DNA of 10,386 nucleotides from assembly GCA_946183175.1 (NCBI GenBank), contig CAMHBH010000071.1, positions 1 to 10,386 on the forward strand, read 5' to 3'. Of this stretch, positions 6,901 through 10,386 are shown one piece after another; position 1 is the stretch's first letter, and each line of letters begins with the position of its first letter. The translations under genes were made by a program, and so were the position numbers. The DNA comes from an uncultured Oscillibacter sp. GTDB taxonomy: Bacteria > Bacillota > Clostridia > Oscillospirales > Oscillospiraceae. The notes under the pieces were generated by a model. That model was given only the letters and a program-made list of their open reading frames with translations, searched no databases and was not told where the DNA came from.

Positions 6901-7375
6901 CGCCGTCGCTGTTGACTTTCACCGCTGCGCCCTCAAAGGCGTCGGCTACGGTCGCGTCTTCGGAGGTTTCGTCGTCCGGGTTCTCGTTGTCCGTCAACGT
7001 GGAATCGCCGCTGAGCCACAGCGTGACGCCCGTGCTTTTCTTGCACAACAGCGGCGCGCTCGTCGAACACGACAGCGTCAAAGCGTCCAGAACGAGTACG
7101 ACGCCCGTCACGCTCTTCGCTACCGTGACATTGCCCTCGGAACAAGTCCCGGTGACGGCGTAGGTACCCGCCGCCGAAATCGTCAGGGCCGTGCCGTCAA
7201 TAGAAAAGCCGCTCGCGCTTTCGTCCGACGCCGTGACGCCGGAATTCGTGAAAGTAAACGTAACGCTCGCGGCGGGCGTGCTCTCGTCCGCCGCCGCCCG
7301 GTACGCCGGGAACAGCGTCAGCAACAGGGCCAGCGCGGTCAGTATCGCCCCCGCCCGCCGATACAGTTTCTTCAT
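3926..7375 (-). CDS. Secreted Cthe_2159-type beta-helix protein with CFI-box C-terminus
   Basis: A 1149-residue exported protein. Residues 1-29 are a Sec signal peptide (KK, RR, LALLLTL core, AAA before D30). About 45-600 match the Cthe_2159/PF14262 carbohydrate-binding family: LTISAAGTYAVTGT, then repeated beta-helix rungs such as ITVSGGTLNI, IIKGGTLNITATNDGI and TIYGGIFHINAQSDGI. Characterised relatives bind cellulose or pectin-type glycans. A Gly-rich insert (424-505) interrupts the helix. C698 and C701 lie in a YTCTVCGATETE segment. Two 104-residue modules (739-842, 882-985) alternate with Asp/Thr/Ser/Gly linkers. A Ser/Gly linker (1018-1062) leads to an 87-residue CFI-box domain (1063-1149) beginning CYVATAVYGS. 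No LPXTG or terminal membrane helix is present, so attachment is unexplained. The ATG at 7375 has a strong GAGAGGAG site; longer in-frame extensions overlap the DUF4956 gene. It lies 50 bases after DUF4956 and is the last gene of the operon. Confidence 0.87.
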   Translation of the reverse strand: MKKLYRRAGAILTALALLLTLFPAYRAAADESTPAASVTFTFTNSGVTASDESASGFSIDGTALTISAAGTYAVTGTCSEGNVTVAKSVTGVVLVLDALTLSCSTSAPLLCKKSTGVTLWLSGDSTLTDNENPDDETSEDATVADAFEGAAVKVNSDGAALLIKGTGSLTADGSACKNGIKAGATSTITVSGGTLNITAANNGLAADGAVIIKGGTLNITATNDGIKASPDEDDTTSAGTITIYDGEITVNAASDGINAAGDITIYGGIFHINAQSDGIQTDANLTISDGTFDITTLNGYNSSGFDSDTMSCKGLKASAGSDDESEETNTITISGGTFTLNTADDAIHSDAYIEITGGAFAIDTGDDGAHADTSLILGTNGGTVARDPDITINNSYEALEAGTVYVYAGRYHVRASDDGINAAGGSSDGTDPGTGGGNNFNPGGGGPGGRLMGMEPPDGRMGGFDGRGPRGNHFNADGEPGDGNRFTPEDGGPGGGNRFTPGGPGNAELLDSAYSLNILGGNVYVNADGDGLDSNGALTLTGGSIEVWGQSSGDNEPLDYDGTLTVNGATVFAAGCAGMGVANPGSGSQGYTSYGGTSGGFGGGPGGFGGGSSATTISSGALISVTDASGATAYQANAPKGVSYVFFSSPDATSSYTIASGSGTASCQYGNDWTHTWNSGAVTTEATSDAPGVRTYTCTVCGATETETIPQLVTIPADDSDSGDTGDTSDSGDTEADTGYAVTFVADGCIVNVYYTQDYTSADENGVTSTLSRNSTTGQPDSSGDGQVNFTVLPPNGYTVEESDISIEGTYKNLKGPDDTGVYSTWRITKIESDLTVTITPSADSDSGDTDDTSDSGDTGDTSDSGDTGDTSDTGDTETDTGYAVTFVADDCIVNVYYTQDYTVADEDGVTSTVSRNSTTGQPDSSGDGQVNFTVLPPNGYTVEESDISIEGTYKNLKGPDDTGVYSTWRITKIESDLTVTITPSLDSDGGDTGDTGDTGDTSDTGDTGDTSDTDGGNSSSGGGSSSGGGSSSGGGSSSGSGSSSGSGSSGGGSSTGGGSGGCYVATAVYGSYDCPEVWTLRRFRDNVLAETWYGRLFIRAYYAVSPTAVRLFGDAEWFRNFFRDRLNTLVSNLQADGFESTPYEDTVW
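4190..4324 (-). repeat. Ser/Gly hexapeptide repeat linker
   Basis: Residues 1018-1062 are repeats of SSSGGG and SSSGSG (18-base units on the DNA), placed directly before the Cys that opens the CFI-box domain. It looks like a flexible spacer. Units of this kind can change number by slippage. Confidence 0.85.
4464..4630 (-). repeat. 167-bp perfect direct repeat, copy in the second module
   Basis: Bases 4464-4630 are identical to 4893-5059 (offset 429 bases, 143 codons). They encode the C-terminal two-thirds of the repeated module. The adjoining 100 bases on the 4631-4730 side differ at many positions, synonymous ones included. Confidence 0.93.
4764..4844 (-). repeat. Three tandem 27-bp units coding an acidic linker
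   Basis: Units 4764-4790 and 4791-4817 are identical, and 4818-4844 is a close variant. Each encodes a nine-residue unit of the SDSGDTGDT kind. Related GDT/SDT runs lie at about 4325-4420 and 5160-5222. The linkers join the modules and may be extended and highly charged. Confidence 0.9.
4893..5059 (-). repeat. 167-bp perfect direct repeat, copy in the first module
   Basis: Partner of 4464-4630 with no mismatch. The encoded modules (residues 739-842 and 882-985) run from GYAVTFVAD to TVTITPS, with a central STTGQPDSSGDGQVNFTVLP segment. I do not recognise the family; a beta-sandwich fold is a guess. Confidence 0.93.
5861..6106 (-). repeat. Gly-rich low-complexity insert within the beta-helix
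   Basis: Residues 424-505 are rich in Gly, Pro, Asn and Asp, with imperfect 39-base units around 5872-5950 coding GNRFTP-type repeats. The beta-helix pattern resumes after it at SLNILGGNVYVNADGDGL, so it is probably a loop thrown out from one rung. Confidence 0.75.
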
Positions 7376-7425
7376 ACACAGTCTCCTCTCGCTTGCCCTT
7401 TCCGCGAATTGCGGGGGCTTTCGTA

Positions 7426-8097
7426 TTACAAGTGGTTCTGTACCTCCACATAGGGCAGAATCGCAATTTCGAGGTTGCCGTTCTTGGTACGCAGTTCGTC
7501 GATGAAGGCCTTTTCTTCCTTGCGGTCCTTCATCTTGATTTTGTAGGACAGCCGGAACATGGAACCCATGCCCGTCGTTTTTACGCCGGCGTTCTCCACG
7601 CTCTTGAGGTAGTGCCCGAAAATATCGTCGAAAACCCCGGTGTAGTCGAGGGACTCCGGAATGGTGACGCGGAGCAGTAATTCTTCGGTCATGCCGGGGT
7701 GGTCGAAAATCTTCAGAGACGAAAGCCCAACGAACATTAACGGCATAGCGACAAGAAACAGGACGCCGTAAGCGAGATAGCCCATACCGAACGGGACGCC
7801 CGCCCCCATAGCGATAAGTACGGAGGCGATTTCGTCGGCGCTGCCCTGCGCGGAACGGAACCGGGTCAGGGCGAACGCCCCGCCGAACGCCACGCCCGCG
7901 CCGATATTCCCGCTGACGAACGTAATGACCGTGGCGACGATAAAGGGAATCATGGCGCTGACGATGAAGAAGCGGCGCGTGGAGCGGATTCGGAACGACA
8001 TCAGCCACGCGAACAGTACGCCCGACGGCAGGGCCGCCGCCGCCATACTGAAATACTGCCCCGGCGTCACCGCGTAGGCGTACACGGAATCAAACAT
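7426..8097 (-). CDS. DUF4956 family membrane protein
   Basis: A 223-residue inner-membrane protein. Membrane segments lie at about 15-35, 42-62, 65-78 and 91-127. The conserved family core RFRSAQGSADEIASVLIAMG (79-98) follows, leading into GAGVPFGMGYLAY. Residues 138-223 form a soluble alpha/beta tail (LLLRVTIPES ... SYKIKM ... LEIAILPY) like the ACT/ferredoxin-like tails seen in this family. The ATG at 8097 has AAAGGA eight bases upstream. An ATG 48 bases further up (8145) would overlap the VTC gene and lacks a ribosome site. DUF4956 genes frequently neighbour VTC-domain genes, and often CotH-type kinases, in Firmicutes, which matches this operon. The biochemical function is not established. 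It lies 37 bases after the VTC stop. Confidence 0.88.
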   Translation of the reverse strand: MFDSVYAYAVTPGQYFSMAAAALPSGVLFAWLMSFRIRSTRRFFIVSAMIPFIVATVITFVSGNIGAGVAFGGAFALTRFRSAQGSADEIASVLIAMGAGVPFGMGYLAYGVLFLVAMPLMFVGLSSLKIFDHPGMTEELLLRVTIPESLDYTGVFDDIFGHYLKSVENAGVKTTGMGSMFRLSYKIKMKDRKEEKAFIDELRTKNGNLEIAILPYVEVQNHL

Positions 8098-8134
8098 AAA
8101 ATCAGTCCTTTCATCTGCAATGGACGCAATTTGT

Positions 8135-8836
8135 TCATCTGACACGCGCCAACTGCTGTCGGTAGGCCTCCCCGTACTTGGAAAAGCTCGTCTTGCGGAT
8201 TTCGCCGCGGTCGAGAATCGAAGTCAGCCAGAGCGGCTCGGCCTGCTGTACTTTGATTTCCAGAATCGCGCTTCCCTCCGGGAGTAGCGATACGCCGTCC
8301 ATGGATACCGTTAAATCCAGCCGCTCCGAACGGTAGCGCGGATTGAAATCCAGCGTAACGCGCAAGTCCCCGCCAGGTTCAAAATACGCTTCCCGGTCGT
8401 AGATAATCAGACAGGCCGGGACTAACACGGAGTAGTAGTCGCGGAAATAGGTGATTTCGCGGTTAATCTGTCCGGGGGCGCACACGTCGCCGCTCCCGGC
8501 GAAGAACTTCTCCACAAGCGGAATCGTACTCTGTACGCGCCGCTTGTACACGATTCCGTAGGCCTTGCGTTTGAGTTCGAGGAAGACGGGAGATTCTTTC
8601 GTCGCGAGGCCGTAGGAACGGAGGCGGATTTTCTCCTTGAACGGCGGCTTTTCCACGGATGTGCGAATGAGGCGGTAGTCGGGCGTGTCGTAGTACAGGG
8701 ACGCGATAGAAGTACGCCCGTACTGGTCGAGTACCATGTGCCCCCGCAACTGCTCTTTGAAAAATTCCGTCTGCTTCCGGTTCAGGATGTACTTTAACTC
8801 GTAGCGCTTCATGACCACGATGGGGCCGTCAGACAC
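8135..8836 (-). CDS. VTC-domain (polyphosphate polymerase-like) protein
   Basis: A 233-residue cytoplasmic protein of the VTC/CYTH tunnel-fold group (PF09359). Landmarks in order: RYELKYIL (11-18), ASLYYDTPD (45-53), EKIRLRSYG (68-76) with R71 and R73, FLELKRK (85-91), KRR (98-100), YDREAY (146-151), RVTLDF (159-164), ILEIK (191-195) with E193, and KTSFSKYGE (215-223). These correspond to the basic tunnel and metal-binding positions of yeast Vtc4, so triphosphate binding looks intact. Whether it makes polyphosphate is not known. The GTG at 8836 was chosen because AAGGGGG lies seven bases upstream; the ATG at 8812 has no good site. It starts 12 bases after the sensor gene stop and precedes DUF4956. 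Confidence 0.88.
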   Translation of the reverse strand: MSDGPIVVMKRYELKYILNRKQTEFFKEQLRGHMVLDQYGRTSIASLYYDTPDYRLIRTSVEKPPFKEKIRLRSYGLATKESPVFLELKRKAYGIVYKRRVQSTIPLVEKFFAGSGDVCAPGQINREITYFRDYYSVLVPACLIIYDREAYFEPGGDLRVTLDFNPRYRSERLDLTVSMDGVSLLPEGSAILEIKVQQAEPLWLTSILDRGEIRKTSFSKYGEAYRQQLARVR

Positions 8837-8848
8837 AGAACCGCCCCC

Positions 8849-10273
8849 TTACAGACTGACCCGGACGGAGAATGTACCGTCCGCGACTTTCGCGCTGATA
8901 CGTCCGTTGTGCGCCCGTACAATCTCCTTGGCGTGCGACAGGCCCAGCCCCGCCCCCGGTATGCCCTCCGCGTTGTCCAGTCTCGTGAAGCGGTCGAAGA
9001 CCTGCTCCACGCTTTTCGGCGGTAAATCCGTATCGTTGGACAGGACAATCTCCACGCGGTTGTTGTCCTGTTTGACGGACAGCGTCGCGGCGGACTTCCC
9101 GAATTTGAGCGCGTTGTCAAGCAATTCCTCGAAGAGCGCCGCCAGCGACGCGCCGTCGCCCTGTACGGCGATTCCGTCCCCGACTTCCGTCGCCAGCGAC
9201 ATTCCCTTTTCGGCGAATTTCCCGCGCCAGGTGTCCGCCGCCGCGCGCGCGAATCCCGACAAGTCCAGTTCCGCCGCCTCGAAGTCCTCGTCGTCGAAGA
9301 TGGCCAGCGCCGACAGGTCGCGTACCAGCGACGCCATACGCCGTATTTGACGGTGTATGGAAAGCGTCTGCTCAGTTTCGCCGTGTTCCTTCTCCAGTAT
9401 TTCGGCGTCGGCGTCCATGACCGTCAGCGGGACTTTGAAATCTTTCTCGACATCGGCGATAAAGCGTTTTTGTTTGCGGTCGGCCTCCTCCAGCGGCTTG
9501 AACAGGCGTTCACTGACCGACAGCAGAAACAAGTAGCTGACCGCCACGCCCAGCAGGCCCCCGATAACCGAGATAATCAGAATCCGGAACGACGGCAACA
9601 GCTCCCGCCCCTGGTCGATGACCGTCACGAAGTCCCAGCCGCCGGAGTGGTACACCCGGTAACGGTAGGTGGTACGCGTCCATCCGGTCTGTTGCGTCCG
9701 GCGCAGACTGTCGGCCCAGGTTTCGGCGTCCTCCTCGCTGACGGCGGAGAGTTGGAACGCTATCCGCTCGCTGTTGCCGTTCTCGTCGAAGGCATAAGTA
9801 AAATAGCGCGTGGAAGCGGTCGTTTCCGGGGAATCCGGCCCCATTGGGCCAATTCTCGGGCCGCGCCTGTGGGGTTGCCGATTCCGTGGCGGCGTCCTTC
9901 CCGTGTCACCCGGTGTCGCGTTGTCCGGATTGCCCGGCGTGTCACCCGGCGGCGTGGCGTCCGGGTTGTCCGGCACGGTATTGAGCGGGGCGGCGTCCGT
10001 GCTATTCCGTGGCGCGCTGTTTATGTTCTCCGACGCGTTGCCTATGTCACCCGGTGTCGCGTTGTCCGGATTGCCTGGCGGCGCGGTGTCGGGGACAGCC
10101 GGCCCGAATACGCCCTTCCGGTCGGCGAGCGCCCGCGTGATTTCGTCGGCGTCGGCGGCGGCCATCGTGAAGTTGACGCCGTTGATTATCGACAGCAACA
10201 CGCACAGCAACACGAAAACCGACAGCGCCGCGAACAGCACAAACCGTTTCCTTACTTTATCCGTCGTATTCAT
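8849..10273 (-). CDS. Histidine-kinase-like sensor lacking the phospho-accepting His
   Basis: A 474-residue membrane sensor. Membrane segments lie at about 11-37 and 228-254. The outside region between them has a Pro/Asn/Asp-rich repeat stretch (61-125), a basic patch (RNRQPHRRGPR, 130-140) and a folded-looking part (155-225). There is no clear HAMP domain. The dimerisation helix starts FIADVEKDFKVPL (271-283), and K277 sits where related kinases have the His of DAGHEIKTPL. The ATPase part keeps N387 (ELLDNALKF), the F-box FDRF (426-429) and GAGLGLS (440-446), but the first G-box is altered to NDTDLP (413-418). It starts by ATGA overlap with the response regulator, so translation is probably coupled. 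It may be a pseudokinase, phosphatase-only sensor or regulator-binding scaffold. No frameshift is needed to align the box. Confidence 0.87.
   Translation of the reverse strand: MNTTDKVRKRFVLFAALSVFVLLCVLLSIINGVNFTMAAADADEITRALADRKGVFGPAVPDTAPPGNPDNATPGDIGNASENINSAPRNSTDAAPLNTVPDNPDATPPGDTPGNPDNATPGDTGRTPPRNRQPHRRGPRIGPMGPDSPETTASTRYFTYAFDENGNSERIAFQLSAVSEEDAETWADSLRRTQQTGWTRTTYRYRVYHSGGWDFVTVIDQGRELLPSFRILIISVIGGLLGVAVSYLFLLSVSERLFKPLEEADRKQKRFIADVEKDFKVPLTVMDADAEILEKEHGETEQTLSIHRQIRRMASLVRDLSALAIFDDEDFEAAELDLSGFARAAADTWRGKFAEKGMSLATEVGDGIAVQGDGASLAALFEELLDNALKFGKSAATLSVKQDNNRVEIVLSNDTDLPPKSVEQVFDRFTRLDNAEGIPGAGLGLSHAKEIVRAHNGRISAKVADGTFSVRVSL
9904..10075 (-). repeat. 31-bp direct repeats in the sensor's outside region
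   Basis: Bases 9904-9934 and 10045-10075 are identical and encode GNPDNATPGD. A diverged third unit begins near 9941. They form the Pro/Asn/Asp-rich part of the extracytoplasmic segment and look like a product of repeat expansion. Confidence 0.85.
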
Positions 10274-10386
10274 GCCTCTTTCACCAGCCTGTATCCTTTT
10301 TCTTCCAGATACTCTATCCGTATCCGGGGAGCGTCCAGTAATTGCAGTTTCCGGTTGAGCGCGTGGACGTACACGCGCTTCTCGAA
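10270..10386 (-). CDS. C-terminal end of an OmpR-type response regulator (partial)
   Basis: Only the last 38 residues are in the window. FEKRVYVHALNRKL is the recognition helix and IRIEYLEEKGYRLVKEA is the wing with the typical GYRL ending of winged-helix response regulators. The receiver domain lies outside. Its TGA (10272-10270) overlaps the sensor ATG (10273-10271), the usual arrangement of a regulator-sensor pair. It is the first visible gene of the right-hand operon, and the operon promoter must lie further right. Confidence 0.8.
   Translation of the reverse strand, partial: FEKRVYVHALNRKLQLLDAPRIRIEYLEEKGYRLVKEA

Noticed and set aside
3911..7453. A plus-strand open frame of 1180 codons opposite the secreted protein
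   Set aside because: It is antisense to a gene with a signal peptide, ribosome site and recognisable domains. Its own translation is Arg/Val/Ala-rich without domains and mirrors the repeats of the true gene. High GC and repetitive codons explain the lack of stops.
7376..8008. N-terminal extension of the secreted protein up to 8008
   Set aside because: It overlaps the DUF4956 gene and would bury the signal peptide; the start at 7375 has a strong ribosome site.
8098..8145. Earlier start at 8145 for the DUF4956 gene
   Set aside because: It lacks a ribosome site and overlaps the VTC gene, whereas the ATG at 8097 has AAAGGA at good spacing.
9421..9470. Frameshift or sequencing error as the cause of the missing His in the sensor
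   Set aside because: The flanking FIAD and KVPL residues align in one continuous frame with no gap, so local substitutions, not an indel, explain it.

Overview
The window looks like chromosomal DNA of a GC-rich, gut-type Clostridia member (Firmicutes, possibly Oscillospiraceae). The reasons are purine-rich Shine-Dalgarno sites, sigma-A type promoters, a MurR/RpiR regulator, a DUF368 lipid translocase, and a VTC/DUF4956/Cthe_2159-type surface locus ending in a CFI-box tail. The taxonomic call is inference; there is no rRNA or housekeeping marker. No IS element, tRNA, rRNA or CRISPR array was seen.

Left part (1-1858, minus strand). A promoter and ribosome site at the extreme left edge serve a gene that starts just outside the window. 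Next come two minus-strand genes 23 bases apart: a DUF368 (PopT-like) undecaprenyl-phosphate translocase, followed by an AT-richer gene that seems to fuse a HEPN/DUF4145-like domain to a fascin-like beta-trefoil.

Middle part (1859-3925). Divergent from the DUF368 gene is a single-gene unit for a small radical SAM protein. It has a clear promoter, a 16-base perfect palindrome in its leader and a strong terminator. Then comes an RpiR-family regulator whose SIS domain carries a 13-residue in-frame tandem duplication. A 12-bp hairpin separates it from the convergent operon on its right.

Right part (3926-10386, minus strand). This is one apparent operon, read right to left: the tail of an OmpR-type response regulator, a histidine-kinase-like sensor that overlaps it by ATGA, a VTC polyphosphate-polymerase-like protein, a DUF4956 membrane protein, and a 1149-residue secreted protein. 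The secreted protein has a Cthe_2159-type beta-helix, two near-identical 104-residue modules, acidic and Ser/Gly linkers and a CFI-box C-terminal domain. The sensor keeps most of its ATPase boxes but has Lys where the phospho-accepting His should be, so it may be a pseudokinase. A plausible reading is an envelope-sensing module controlling surface display of a carbohydrate-binding protein, with the VTC and DUF4956 proteins doing a still undefined membrane or nucleotide-dependent step. No stretch over 300 bases lacks a gene.
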